From contig LBMP01000008.1 in NCBI GenBank assembly GCA_001184205.1, positions 62,001 through 126,000 on the forward strand: a stretch of DNA of 64,000 bases, read 5' to 3'. The translations under genes were made by a program, and so were the position numbers. This document shows positions 53,932 to 63,643 of this stretch, piece after piece. Origin of the DNA: Desulfocarbo indianensis (GTDB taxonomy: Bacteria > Desulfobacterota > Desulfarculia > Desulfarculales > Desulfarculaceae). The number at the start of each line of letters is the position of its first letter. The first letter of the stretch is position 1. Below the pieces are notes generated by a model. The model was not told the origin of the DNA and did not search any database. It saw nothing but the letters and a program-made list of their open reading frames with translations.

Positions 53932-56016
53932 TTAGGCGCCTTCCTCCCTGGCCTTTTGATAGGCTTCCACGATCTTGGCCTGCACGTCGCCGGGCACTTC
54001 CTCGTAGTGGTCCAGCGCCATGCTGAAAGCGCCGCGGCCGCCGGTCATGGAGGTAAGCTCGGGCTGATAGGTGAGCACCTCGGACATGGGCACCATGGCG
54101 TTGACCACCTGCAAGCTGCCCTTGGCCTCCATGCCCAGCACCCGGCCGCGCCGGCCCGAGATGTCGCCCATGACGTCGCCCATGAATTCCTCGGGCACGA
54201 TGACCGTGAGCTTCATGATGGGCTCCAGGAGGGTGGGCTTGCACTGGGCCGCGCCCTTTTTAAAGCCCATGGAGCCGGCCACCTTGAAGGCCATTTCCGA
54301 GGAGTCCACCGGGTGGAACGAACCGTCCACCAGGCGCACCTTCACGTCCACTATGGGATAGCCGGCCAGCACGCCGCCCTGCAGGGCTTCCTCGATGCCC
54401 TTATCCACGGCCGGGATGTACTGGCGGGGAATGGCGCCGCCCACGATCTCGTCCACGAACACATAACCCTCCCCGGCCTCGGCCGGGGAAATCTCCAGCC
54501 AGGTGTCGCCGAACTGGCCGCGGCCGCCGGTCTGCTTCTTGTAGCGCCCCTGCACCCGCACCGAGCCCTTGATGGTTTCGCGGTAGGGCACCTTGGGCGT
54601 CTTGAGGTTGACTTCCACGCCGAATTTGCGCTTCAGGCGCTCCAGGGTGGTTTCGATGTGCACCGAGCCCATGCCGGAAAGCAGGGCCTCGTTGGTCTGG
54701 GGATCGCGGTCCAGGCGCAGGGTGGGGTCTTCTTCCAGAAGCTTGTTGATGCCGGCGAAGACCTTTTCCTCGTCGCCTTTTTCTTTGGCCTCGATGGCGT
54801 AGGAGATGACCGCGGGCAGCGGCTCTATGGGGCTCAGCGTGATGGGCTTGGCCGGGTCGCACAGGGTGTCGCCGGTCTTGGTCTCCTTGAGCTTGGGAAT
54901 GGCCACCAGGTCGCCGGGCTCCGCCTCGGAGAGGGTCTTTTGGTTTTTGCCGGTCATCTGCAATATCTGGCCGAAGCGTTCCTTGGCGTCGCGGTTGGGG
55001 TTGAAGGGCTGCATGTCGCTCTTCAAGGTGCCGGAGAAAACCCTGACCATGGAAAGCTGGCCGGCGAAGGGATCGGTCACCGTCTTGAAAACCAGGGCCG
55101 CCAGAGGGCCGGCGGGATCGGCGGCGCGCTCTTCTTCCTCTTTGGTCTTGGGGTTGATTCCGGAGACCGGCTTGGCCTCGGCCGGGGAGGGCAGGAGCTG
55201 GTTGATGAGGTCCATGATGGGCTGGGAGCCGACGTTGAACAGGGCGGCGCACATGGCCACCGGGCAGAAGATGCCCTCGCGCACGCCCTTGGCCAGGGCG
55301 GCGTACAGCTCCTCGGGCTTCAGTTCCTCGCCTTCCAGATAGCGTTCCACCAGGCTGTCGTCGGCCTCGGCGATGTCCTCGATCATGGTCTCGCGGGCGG
55401 CTTCCACCTCGTCGGCCAGGTCGGCGGGAACCTCGCCGGCGGTCATCTGGCCGGAGCCGTCCTTGGGGAAGGTGTAGGACTTGCCAGAGAGAAGATCCAC
55501 CACGCCGCTGAAGCTTTCGCCCTTGCCGATGGGCACCTGCAGCCGGACCAGCTTGACGTCCAGCATGCCGCCGATCACTTCGAGGGCCTGATCCAAGTCC
55601 GCGCGGTCGCGGTCCATTTTATTGACCAGGATAATGGCGGGCAGGTCGTTTTGACGCACGAACTGCCACACTTTCTCGCCCTGCACCTTGACGCCGTCTA
55701 TGGCGTCGGCCACCATCACCACGCCGTCCACGGCCCGCAGGGCGGCGGCGGCGTCGGAGAGGAAGTTATCGTCGCCCGGAGTATCCACGAAATGCACGGT
55801 GTGCTTCTTGTGGGCGTAATGGCCGAAAGCCGAGCTTACGCTGCTGCCGCGCTTGGTTTCCTCGGGCTCGAAGTCGGTGGTGGCCGTCTGCTCGTCGACC
55901 TTGCCCAGGCGGTCGACGACCTTGGAATTGAACAGGAAGGTTTCGGCCAAGGATGTCTTGCCCGAGCCGCCGTGGCCGACCAGGGCAATGGTGCGGGTGA
56001 GTTTAATGTCACTCAT
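53932..56016 (-). CDS. Elongation factor G-like GTPase (FusA2 type)
   Basis: Translational GTPase of 694 residues with all five EF-G domains by length. G1 is GHGGSGKTS rather than the GHVDHGKT/GHIDAGKTT of canonical EF-G, switch I reads ETKRGSSVSSAF instead of RGITI, G3 is FVDTPGDDNF and G4 NKMD. These changes mark the EF-G paralogue group (EF-G2/EF-G-like) found beside a normal EF-G. A role in translocation, recycling or stress is unproven. No ribosomal operon surrounds it, supporting the paralogue reading. Confidence 0.9.
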   Translation of the reverse strand: MSDIKLTRTIALVGHGGSGKTSLAETFLFNSKVVDRLGKVDEQTATTDFEPEETKRGSSVSSAFGHYAHKKHTVHFVDTPGDDNFLSDAAAALRAVDGVVMVADAIDGVKVQGEKVWQFVRQNDLPAIILVNKMDRDRADLDQALEVIGGMLDVKLVRLQVPIGKGESFSGVVDLLSGKSYTFPKDGSGQMTAGEVPADLADEVEAARETMIEDIAEADDSLVERYLEGEELKPEELYAALAKGVREGIFCPVAMCAALFNVGSQPIMDLINQLLPSPAEAKPVSGINPKTKEEEERAADPAGPLAALVFKTVTDPFAGQLSMVRVFSGTLKSDMQPFNPNRDAKERFGQILQMTGKNQKTLSEAEPGDLVAIPKLKETKTGDTLCDPAKPITLSPIEPLPAVISYAIEAKEKGDEEKVFAGINKLLEEDPTLRLDRDPQTNEALLSGMGSVHIETTLERLKRKFGVEVNLKTPKVPYRETIKGSVRVQGRYKKQTGGRGQFGDTWLEISPAEAGEGYVFVDEIVGGAIPRQYIPAVDKGIEEALQGGVLAGYPIVDVKVRLVDGSFHPVDSSEMAFKVAGSMGFKKGAAQCKPTLLEPIMKLTVIVPEEFMGDVMGDISGRRGRVLGMEAKGSLQVVNAMVPMSEVLTYQPELTSMTGGRGAFSMALDHYEEVPGDVQAKIVEAYQKAREEGA

Positions 56017-56115
56017 TTGTGGCTCCTGCGTGGAATCTACAAAAGTTTATTGAATCAACGGCCAAACTTAACCAAGGGACCCTGGCAAGTCAAGGGTTAT
56101 TGCTCAATATCCGGC

Positions 56116-56170
56116 TTGACCCGCGGCAGGGCCGGCATTATAGTTGTCATGGCAACGTTGCCATGGCAAC
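56116..56170 (+). promoter_or_regulatory. Promoter and 28-bp palindromic operator of the MarR gene
   Basis: TTGACC (56116-56121) and TATAGT (56139-56144) have a 17-bp spacer. The 28 bp at 56143-56170 form a palindrome with one mismatched pair, built on two copies of CATGGCAAC/GTTGCCATG. It begins within the -10 element, so binding would block transcription; autorepression by the MarR protein is the simplest reading. Confidence 0.75.
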
Positions 56171-56185
56171 TAATGAGGTTTTATC

Positions 56186-56659
56186 ATGCGTTTCAGAGAA
56201 AACGACGTCTTTCCCTTGGACAACTCGCCGGGCTATCTGCTCAACCTGACGGTGCGGGAAATCAGCGTGCATTTGGCCAGGGCCTTCAAGGCAGGCGGCT
56301 TGGAGTTGACTCCCCAGCAATGGGCCTTATTGGCCCGGCTCTGGGAGAAGGACGGCCAGCACCAGAACGAGCTGGCCGAAACCACCACCAAGGACCGGCA
56401 CAACGTGGCCCGCATCCTGGCCCTGATGGAACGAAACGGGATGGTCGAGCGGCGCCCTGATCCGGACGACAGGCGTTTGCAGCGGGTTTATCTGACCGAT
56501 TTGGGCAAATCCCTGCGGCCCAGGCTGACGGCCATGGCGCTGGAGGTGTTGGAGCAGGCCTTCCAGGGCGTGAGCGACCAGGATGTGCGGCGCTTCAGGG
56601 GAATTTGCCGGCGGGTGATCGCCAACTCAAGTATCCACGCTTCAGCAAAGGAAGAATAA
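56186..56659 (+). CDS. MarR-family transcriptional regulator
   Basis: Regulator of 157 residues with the MarR winged helix: LELTPQQWALLARLWEKDGQHQNELAETTTKDRHNVARILALMERNGMVERRPDPDDRRLQRVYLTDLG, in order from residue 38. The DDRR wing tip is intact. The gene starts 16 bp after the operator palindrome and ends 3 bp before the DUF169 gene, with which it must be co-transcribed. Confidence 0.9.
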   Translation: MRFRENDVFPLDNSPGYLLNLTVREISVHLARAFKAGGLELTPQQWALLARLWEKDGQHQNELAETTTKDRHNVARILALMERNGMVERRPDPDDRRLQRVYLTDLGKSLRPRLTAMALEVLEQAFQGVSDQDVRRFRGICRRVIANSSIHASAKEE

Positions 56660-56662
56660 GGT

Positions 56663-57499
56663 ATGAGTCTTTACGATCCCGAGCGACTGGCCGGACTTAG
56701 CCAGGCCCTGGGCTACTCGGAAATGCCCATGGCCATGTTCTATACCGACACCCCGCCCGACTCCGGTTTTTCGCCCAAACCCTGCGACCTGCCCACCAAG
56801 GAGGCCGAGGAGCGGGGCCAGATAGACTGGCAGGAGGTCAACCGCAATTTCTCATGCGTCATCGGGCATATCTGGCGGGCCCGCAAAAAGCATTCCTCGG
56901 CGTGGTTCAGCGCGGAGCGTTTCGGCTGCCCGGGCGGCGCTTTTTACCTGGGCTATCTCAAGCCCCAGAGCGACGCCATCTGCGCTTATGTTTCCTCGGG
57001 CATCCCCGGCGTTATGGAGGGCGAGCATTACGTGGCCGACCCGCAAGCCTGCCGCCGACTTTTCGAGGAAATGGACCCCTTGCCGGCCGGGGGGGCCTAT
57101 TGCGTGTTCAAGCCCTTGGATATGCTGGCCGAGGGTGAAAAGCCGGAGTTGGTCATGTTTTTCTCCCGTCCTGAAATCATGGGCGGGCTTCATTTTTTGG
57201 CCACCTATTTGACCAACGACCTGCACGCGATTGCCACGCCCTTTGGCGCGGGTTGCACCTATCTGGTTACCTTTGCCCGCCAATTCGCCGCCAGGGGCGA
57301 GCGCAAGGCGGTGCTGGGCGGCTGGGACCCCTCCTGTCGCAAGTATTACAAAACCGATGAGCTGAGCTTCAGCGTGACCTGGCCGCTTTTCGAGGACATG
57401 CTGGCCCGCTGGCAGGAAAGCTTCCTCACCAGGCAAGCCTGGCAGATCTGCCGGAAAAAGATAGCCCTCAGCAATAAAACCTGGGGGGAAGCGGAATAA
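56663..57499 (+). CDS. DUF169 family protein
   Basis: Cytoplasmic protein of 278 residues of the DUF169 family (ALGYSEMPMAMFYTDTPP near the start, SAERFGCPGGAFYLGY in the middle, GAGCTYLVTFARQF later). Several conserved Cys (C41, C65, C89 region) suggest a metal or cofactor site. DUF169 proteins are common in anaerobes and their function is not established. It is controlled with the MarR gene, so its substrate may be the MarR effector (inference). Confidence 0.85.
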   Translation: MSLYDPERLAGLSQALGYSEMPMAMFYTDTPPDSGFSPKPCDLPTKEAEERGQIDWQEVNRNFSCVIGHIWRARKKHSSAWFSAERFGCPGGAFYLGYLKPQSDAICAYVSSGIPGVMEGEHYVADPQACRRLFEEMDPLPAGGAYCVFKPLDMLAEGEKPELVMFFSRPEIMGGLHFLATYLTNDLHAIATPFGAGCTYLVTFARQFAARGERKAVLGGWDPSCRKYYKTDELSFSVTWPLFEDMLARWQESFLTRQAWQICRKKIALSNKTWGEAE

Positions 57500-57871
57500 G
57501 GTTTTCCCGCCAGGGGTGTCGATGGGTTATATGGGCAGCGCCAGGATGGCGCTGCCCTTGGCATGCGGGCGGGAAGCGCCATTTTGCATAGCCGCCTCGC
57601 GGTTGGTTCGCTAATTGTAACGGCCAAAGACCTTATAGACGCGCAGCAGCCATATCAGCCAATCCCTCTCCGCGGTCGGTCACCCATTGTTCCCTACCAA
57701 GGGCCGGCCCGGCCATTTCAACAAGTCATTTCAACTTGATAAACACTTAGTTTGCGGGCTGCCGCGTGGCGCTCTCAAGCAACATTTACGACATTAATGT
57801 TTGCATTGTAATACAATGTTTGATAAACTAAACAAAATGGGGGGGCGCTTCCACTGCCTGGGGTGAACATC
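57500..57871 (+). other. Gap between the DUF169 and AraC genes
   Basis: 372 bp. GGGCAGCGCC / GGCGCTGCCC at 57533-57557 is a perfect 10-bp stem with a 5-nt loop but without a T-run; it probably ends the MarR-DUF169 transcript. The part at 57730-57840 is AT-rich and may contain the AraC promoter, which I could not resolve. Confidence 0.5.
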
Positions 57872-58840
57872 ATGGTCTCGCTTGAAATGCGGGAAATAGC
57901 CGGCTCTTCTTCGTTTTGGATCAATGGACAAGTTCAGCCGGTTGGATTGAATCCCAGTCACGGCTCCGGCTACCTGTCTGAGGTAATATCCTTTCAAAAC
58001 GGCATCTCGGTAGTAATACAAGATTTCTCTTTATACGGCGATGGGAGAATCCGACTGTTTTCCGCCGAGGGGAACCCACCAGTTATAGCGTTTTGCAATG
58101 TTTTTTCAGGTGTCGAGCATGTTTCGTACGCCAAGCCCAGGATTCCCTTGGGGGATGGGGGCTCCACCATAGAACTTCCTGAATACAAACCCGCTCTTTT
58201 CATGGAGGTGAAGAGCAACACTCCCATCCAGACGCTTATTATATGTCTGGAGCCTGCGGTTTTTGAAAATTTGACAGGAAAGAGCGTCAATGAATTGCTT
58301 GAGGAGGTGGACTTTCTTGACAGGAACGCCGCCGAACAAAGCGGGCCCGCCCGGTTGAAAAGCATAGATTTTGCCCAAAAGATATGCGGATACCAGGCCT
58401 TTGCTTCTTTTATCGATGACCCCCGCGACACGCTCTTTTTAGAGGCCAAGGCGCTTGAACTGGTTGCCTTGCAACTCAAACAGCTGGAACATTTGACGGG
58501 AAAAACACCTCAAAAACGGCCGATGCGTCATAAGGTGGAAAAGATATTCTACGCTTGCGAGATTCTGAAAAAAGAGATGGTGGATCCACCGTCGGCCCGG
58601 GAGCTTGCCCGCAGAGCGGGACTCAATCACAACCAGCTTGTTCAGGGATTCAGGGAGAAGTTCGGCCTGGGGCCCTTCGAATATCTGCGCATGATACGCC
58701 TGGAAAAAGCGCGCGACCTGATTGCCAGTCATGAATGCAATATTACCGAAGCCGCCTTCAGGGTAGGCTACTCCAGTCTAAGTCACTTCAGCAAAACCTT
58801 TCGGGAAGTATTCGGCAAAAATCCAAAATCATGCGCCTAA
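57872..58840 (+). CDS. AraC-family transcriptional regulator
   Basis: Regulator of 322 residues. The C-terminal two helix-turn-helix motifs are clear: SARELARRAGLNHNQLVQGFREKFGLGPFEYLRMIRLEKARDLI and ITEAAFRVGYSSLSHFSKTFREVFGKNPK. The N-terminal 200 residues resemble PchR-type AraC regulators in length, but the ligand cannot be predicted. ATG 57872 follows GGGGTGA. It is convergent with the barrel gene of the MMPL operon, which it may control (inference). Confidence 0.88.
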   Translation: MVSLEMREIAGSSSFWINGQVQPVGLNPSHGSGYLSEVISFQNGISVVIQDFSLYGDGRIRLFSAEGNPPVIAFCNVFSGVEHVSYAKPRIPLGDGGSTIELPEYKPALFMEVKSNTPIQTLIICLEPAVFENLTGKSVNELLEEVDFLDRNAAEQSGPARLKSIDFAQKICGYQAFASFIDDPRDTLFLEAKALELVALQLKQLEHLTGKTPQKRPMRHKVEKIFYACEILKKEMVDPPSARELARRAGLNHNQLVQGFREKFGLGPFEYLRMIRLEKARDLIASHECNITEAAFRVGYSSLSHFSKTFREVFGKNPKSCA

Positions 58841-58879
58841 CCTGTTCCGGAATTTTTTACGCCAAAGCCCAGGTTGGAC

Positions 58880-60457
58880 CTAAAAACTGTATCTGACGCG
58901 AATCGTGATGGAATCATTGTCGTCGAACTGGCCGTATTGCCCGGACTCGGGTCCGCCCAGCAACATAAGCGAGGCGGCCAGCAGAATATTATCCGTAAGA
59001 TCGTATTCAGCATAAAGTTCGCAGGTAAAACCCTCTCCAGACAGGGAGGATATACCACGCATGCCCGATTTCAGGGCGTCGTCCCAGAACAGATCATTGA
59101 TCTCGTAGCTGAGGCCATGCTCGATACTATCCATTACCAATCCGTCAACCTCGCCCGCGTCCCCCAGCGCGGTGCAGAAGTACTGCAGGTTGACGTACAG
59201 GTTGGTCCCAAAAGTCCGGTCCCAACCCACCACCCCCTCCCACACCGAGCGCCTGACGTATCCCGGCAGGGATGTCATGCCTTGCAGCATGACGGGCAGG
59301 TCCGGCTTCAGGGACAATTCGCCCCGGATGGTGGAGCGCTCCAGACCCTTGGCGAAGTTGAAACCCACCGCCGCGAAGCTGGGATGGATGGGAGTTATGC
59401 GCAGCTTGTCCTCCCCTTGCGCGGAGGCGCTCAGGCTTCGGGAAAACACCGGCGATTTCAGGTGGCCGTAATAGCCGATCAGGGCCAAATCCCAACCATA
59501 GAGAGTGCCCGCCAAGCGCGCGGCGAATTCAGCGTTCTGCAGCGACTGGCTCGGCTTCTCCTGATCATCTAGGATCAATCGACCCTGGGCTGCGGTTTGG
59601 CGCAGCAGCTTCAGCCCCCGGCCCTCCCAAGGAGAACCCGGCGCATTGAGTTGGTTCACTTGGGGGAAAGGAATCATGACGGCCTCTATGCTGGCCTCCT
59701 GCAAATTGCCAAAGGTGGGCAGAGGCAATATGCCGAGGCCCAGCAAGACCGGCAAACGAGAATCCGCCCGGCCGGTGGCCAGGGGATCGCGATGATCCAA
59801 AGGATTGATAAGGTCCAAGGGATTGATGCCGTCGCCAGTGCCTATCCGCAGCAGCTTGCGGCCCAGAATCAAATCGACGCCGTCGGTGTCAATGGTGAGA
59901 AACACCTCCTCGGCATAGAAATCCCAAAGCGGTACGTCATCGGACAGGCCCGAGGCCGCCGGGTCGGAATCCAGGGCGCCGGAGGCGAACAGCCTTAACC
60001 TATGGTTGCCTCCCGGCTCTTCGGCCGGGTAAAGTACCGCCTCGGATTCCAGCCAAAGACGCTGTCTAAGAGAAATCGCTTCCTGGTCTTTTATGCGCAG
60101 CCGGTCGCGGCTTTCCACATAGCCGTGCAGGCTGAAAAGTTCTGCGGGCGCGTTTCCCGCCTTTTTTTCACCGGGTTTTGGAGCAAGCAGAGACTGGGCC
60201 GCAAAGGGATCTTTACCCGGTGCGGTTGTGAAAGGATCTCCCTGAACCTGCGCAGGGGGAGGCGCCTGCTTTTTTCCGGCGAAAAAGTTATTCCCTTGAA
60301 GCGAGTAGCCGGAGGGGATGTTGCGCAGCTCGCTGGCCAAGGGATCGCCCGGCAGAGGTTTGCTTGGCGGGGCCTGCGTTTGGGCATGGGCCGCAACCGC
60401 ATTCAATAACCACAAGAGCAACAAAATGGGCAGGCAGCGCCCGGCAAGAGAACGCAT
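58880..60457 (-). CDS. Outer-membrane beta-barrel protein of the MMPL export unit
   Basis: Protein of 525 residues with a signal peptide ending AAHAQ, a Pro-rich linker (about residues 25-110) and a C-terminal barrel that starts FSLHGYVESRDRLRIKDQ and ends with the aromatic SITIRVRYSF. The pattern is like DUF1302-type or porin-like barrels often encoded with MMPL pumps. It lies 3 bp after the LolA-like gene. It probably provides the outer-membrane part, or the destination, of the exported compound. Confidence 0.75.
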   Translation of the reverse strand: MRSLAGRCLPILLLLWLLNAVAAHAQTQAPPSKPLPGDPLASELRNIPSGYSLQGNNFFAGKKQAPPPAQVQGDPFTTAPGKDPFAAQSLLAPKPGEKKAGNAPAELFSLHGYVESRDRLRIKDQEAISLRQRLWLESEAVLYPAEEPGGNHRLRLFASGALDSDPAASGLSDDVPLWDFYAEEVFLTIDTDGVDLILGRKLLRIGTGDGINPLDLINPLDHRDPLATGRADSRLPVLLGLGILPLPTFGNLQEASIEAVMIPFPQVNQLNAPGSPWEGRGLKLLRQTAAQGRLILDDQEKPSQSLQNAEFAARLAGTLYGWDLALIGYYGHLKSPVFSRSLSASAQGEDKLRITPIHPSFAAVGFNFAKGLERSTIRGELSLKPDLPVMLQGMTSLPGYVRRSVWEGVVGWDRTFGTNLYVNLQYFCTALGDAGEVDGLVMDSIEHGLSYEINDLFWDDALKSGMRGISSLSGEGFTCELYAEYDLTDNILLAASLMLLGGPESGQYGQFDDNDSITIRVRYSF

Positions 60458-60460
60458 GCG

Positions 60461-61243
60461 TTAGCGCTTCAAATTGCTTTGCAGAAAAAGGCCGTCATCC
60501 AGCCCTTGGTTGTAGGTGATCTCACTGCGCTGATACAGGGTACGGGTCTTGCGCCTGGGCGTTTCAATGATACTTTTGGTTATGGTCCATATGCCGTCGA
60601 TCCGTTTAAAACCGCCGTGGGTGCCGATCTTCAAGAGCTTGCCGCGCTTGTCATAGTATTCAACCCGGCAGGGCAAATAGATGTCCTTGCGGATGTACTG
60701 CACCCGTTTGGAGTAGTTGGTGTCTCGTTTCAGCTCCGGACGAGGCACGGATTCGATCACATAGCAGTCCGCGCCATGCTGCTCTGCGCTGCCCTTCAGC
60801 GTGTGAATATCATCGTCGATGGCCCGGTCTTCTATATCCTCGTTGGCCAGGTCTGAGCGCATGAAAGCGCCTTTTTTGCCCCCTCCGCTGATCCGGCGCA
60901 CCAGGCTTTCCGCGGGCAGGAACATCCACATGTCATCTTCTCTTTCCGGATCGTCATAAGACCAGGTCAGGTACGCGGTGCCGCGCACATCGGCGGGTTC
61001 GACAAAACGAATCAAGGTCCTCTCATCCTTGAGAGCGTCCCCGTAATTTTTTGTCATGTGCTCCATGCGTCTGATCAGCTTTGCATCGCCGCGTTCGATC
61101 ACCATCACGGAGGACATGACCGCGTCCCGGCTATTGTCCACGGCATCGACTTTAAGCATGATTTCGCGGCCGGTATCCGCGGCCTGCGCGTTGCCTGCCA
61201 GAAGCAGGATTGCCAGCATTAGTATTGAAGCGCTCTTACGCAT
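60461..61243 (-). CDS. LolA-like outer-membrane lipoprotein-sorting protein
   Basis: Periplasmic protein of 260 residues with signal peptide ending NAQA. The sequence VMVIERGDAKLIRRMEHMTKNYGD, VRGTAYLTWSYDDPEREDDMWMFLPA and YIRKDIYLPCRVEYYDKRGKLLKI match the LolA-like family found beside MMPL/RND pumps. It likely carries a hydrophobic substrate across the periplasm between pump and barrel. Confidence 0.85.
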   Translation of the reverse strand: MRKSASILMLAILLLAGNAQAADTGREIMLKVDAVDNSRDAVMSSVMVIERGDAKLIRRMEHMTKNYGDALKDERTLIRFVEPADVRGTAYLTWSYDDPEREDDMWMFLPAESLVRRISGGGKKGAFMRSDLANEDIEDRAIDDDIHTLKGSAEQHGADCYVIESVPRPELKRDTNYSKRVQYIRKDIYLPCRVEYYDKRGKLLKIGTHGGFKRIDGIWTITKSIIETPRRKTRTLYQRSEITYNQGLDDGLFLQSNLKR

Positions 61244-61255
61244 GTTTTCCTCCGT

Positions 61256-63643
61256 TTATCGGGCGCCGGACTGGGCGCGCTCCGGCCCCAGAGGCTTCAA
61301 GAGAACGATAAGCGCCGGGGCGAAGTAGATGTCCGCCAAAAGAGCCCAAAGAAAGGCGAAGCCGAAAAGAAGGCCGAGTTTCAAGAATCCCAGCAAGCTG
61401 GAGAGCAAAAAGACGGCGTTGCCGATGATCAAGATCAGCGTCGTGAAGGTGATGGGGCGGCCCACCGAGGCAAGGGTTTCCCGCAGGGCGGTTTCATAAT
61501 TGCCCCAGCGCGCGAATTCTGAACGGAAGCGGGTGAAGAAGTGGATCGTATCGTCCACGGCCACGCCGATGATCACGGCCGCGAAGCTTATGGTGATCAC
61601 GTCCAAATACAGCCCGGCCAATCCCATGAAGCCCATGGTGAGGAACACCGGGAAGACGTTGGGGATCATGCTGATCAAGCCCAGTTTGATCGAACGCAGC
61701 ACCAGGATCATGACCAGGGTGATGGCCAACAGGGCAGCCATGAAGCTGCGGCTCTGGCCCTGGTAGAGTATGTCGTTCAAGGCCAGATAGGTCGAGATGC
61801 CGCCGGATTGCACGATCTCGACATTCTGATCGCCGAAGATTTCCTTGACCTTGCCCTTCATCGCGGCCTCAAGCTGCCGGGCATCGCCGGTGTCCAGAGC
61901 CTTCATCTTCAGGGACAAGCGGGCGACGTCGTAAGTGAAGCCCGCCAGGCGGTCCAGCGTGTTGCCGCCCGAGCTCTCATATAAAAACAAGTGCTGGGCC
62001 ACCGACTCCCGGCTTTCGGGCAAGGAGTAATAGCCGGGATCGTTGCCGTGCAGGGAGCGACGCATTCGTTTCAGCAGGTCGGTTATGGAAACGGCCTTGG
62101 CAACCAGCGGATTCTTCTCGGCCGCGGTCATCAGCTTGTCCAGGTTGGCCATGAACTCCGGGTCTTTGATGCCGGAGGGCTTTTGGGTGTCGATCAGGTA
62201 CTCCAGAGTGGTGCTGGTACCCAACCGCTCGTCGATCACATCCAGGGTCTGGCGCAGGGGTTCCCTTGGCAGGATCAGTTTGGTTGTGTTGGACTCCACC
62301 TTGATCATCATGTAACCCGCCACACCCGCCGCCATGGTCAGGCCGAATACGGCGATCACAGCCTTTGCGTGATTCATCACAATCCTATGGGTGAGGGCCA
62401 GCCAGCGGTCGAATATGTCCTTCCGGCCTTTTTCTCCGGAGCGCCTGGCCTTGGGCGGTTTTTTCCCGAACGAATACAGGATGGGCGTTAGGATGACCGT
62501 CAGCATAAAAGCGAATAGCACGCCCAGGGCCACGTAAACGCCCATTTCACGGTAAGGCTTGAGATCGGTGGTCAGATAGGCCAGAAAGCCGGCGGCCGTG
62601 GTGAGCGAGGTAAGCATTATCGCTCCGCCCACCTCGGAAAAGGCCATGCACAAGGCTTCTTTGCGCGAGGCCCCCCTGTCCACGTGGTCATAAAAGGCCG
62701 CGATGCCATGCATCGAATCGCCGATGCCCACGCAGATAAGCATGGTGGGCAAAGCAATGCTCAGCAGGTTCAAGGTGAAGCCCATCAGGCTGATGGAGCC
62801 CATGGTCCATAGGACGCTTAGGGTGGTCACAACCAGGGGGACCAGGATGCCGCGGAACCCCCGGCCCAGCCAGAGCAGCAGAGCGGCCTGCACCGCCAAA
62901 ACCGCCACAAAAAGTCTGAAGAAATCTTTCTTGGCCAGCGCGTCGTATTGGTAGTTAACATGAGGGCTGCCCCCGATATAGGGCTTGAGTCCCTTGAAAC
63001 GCGGCTCGTCCAGAATACGGTTGACCGCCTCGGACACGGCGTAATTGGGATTTTCGCCCGCTTGGTCGGAAGGGAAAGGATCCAAGGTGATGACCATGGT
63101 CAGCACCGTGGCGTCCCGCGAGATCAAATCATTGACAAAGGCCGGCTCCTCCAGGGCTTCGCGTAAAAGGCCGTCCACGGCTTGTTGGGTTTTGGGCGTC
63201 TCGGCCATGAACGGCTCTATGAGAACCTCCTGGCTATTCCTGCCCACTCCGCGTATGCGCTCCACGTTGCCCAGCCAGGTTACTTCGCGGGTAAAGGGGA
63301 CCTCGTTCTCGAAGCGTTCGGCCAACTCCGCAAGGCCCGCGAAGCTTTCCGGGGTGAACGGCGTCTTTTCTTTGGTGAACATCAAGAAAACGAACTTGTC
63401 ATTGCCAAAGGCGCCATGAAAACGGTCCCTGGCCTGCAAAGTTTCATGCCCTTCCACAAACCAGTTGTCCGGGGAATTGTCGAAAACGAGTTGGGGCATT
63501 TGCATGGCCAAGAACGCCGTAAACAGCAAGACGGCCCCCATCCACCACCAACGCCGGTTGATGATATGGCCGGTGATTTTGGCATATACGGCGGCGCTGG
63601 CGCCCAAGTGCCTCATGTCTTTCTGATTGGGTCTTGAATCCAT
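61256..63643 (-). CDS. MMPL/RND-superfamily exporter
   Basis: Inner-membrane transporter of 795 residues with two halves, each with one helix, a large periplasmic loop and five further helices. Sterol-sensing/MMPL signature stretches appear as LLSIALPTMLICVGIGDSMHGIAAFYDH and VDVDDTIHFF-like GVAVDDTIHFFTRFR. The pump is H+-driven and moves lipids or hydrophobic compounds in its family. It is the first gene of the three-gene operon; its ribosome-binding site is poor and Met10 is an alternative start. Confidence 0.9.
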   Translation of the reverse strand: MDSRPNQKDMRHLGASAAVYAKITGHIINRRWWWMGAVLLFTAFLAMQMPQLVFDNSPDNWFVEGHETLQARDRFHGAFGNDKFVFLMFTKEKTPFTPESFAGLAELAERFENEVPFTREVTWLGNVERIRGVGRNSQEVLIEPFMAETPKTQQAVDGLLREALEEPAFVNDLISRDATVLTMVITLDPFPSDQAGENPNYAVSEAVNRILDEPRFKGLKPYIGGSPHVNYQYDALAKKDFFRLFVAVLAVQAALLLWLGRGFRGILVPLVVTTLSVLWTMGSISLMGFTLNLLSIALPTMLICVGIGDSMHGIAAFYDHVDRGASRKEALCMAFSEVGGAIMLTSLTTAAGFLAYLTTDLKPYREMGVYVALGVLFAFMLTVILTPILYSFGKKPPKARRSGEKGRKDIFDRWLALTHRIVMNHAKAVIAVFGLTMAAGVAGYMMIKVESNTTKLILPREPLRQTLDVIDERLGTSTTLEYLIDTQKPSGIKDPEFMANLDKLMTAAEKNPLVAKAVSITDLLKRMRRSLHGNDPGYYSLPESRESVAQHLFLYESSGGNTLDRLAGFTYDVARLSLKMKALDTGDARQLEAAMKGKVKEIFGDQNVEIVQSGGISTYLALNDILYQGQSRSFMAALLAITLVMILVLRSIKLGLISMIPNVFPVFLTMGFMGLAGLYLDVITISFAAVIIGVAVDDTIHFFTRFRSEFARWGNYETALRETLASVGRPITFTTLILIIGNAVFLLSSLLGFLKLGLLFGFAFLWALLADIYFAPALIVLLKPLGPERAQSGAR

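Noticed and set aside
53956..56460. 834-codon open frame antisense to the EF-G-like gene
   Set aside because: Composition is Gly/His/Val-rich without domain structure, a normal by-product of GC-rich third positions; the GTPase frame explains the DNA. The same holds for long antisense frames over livM, livK, the acyl-CoA genes and the diguanylate cyclase gene.
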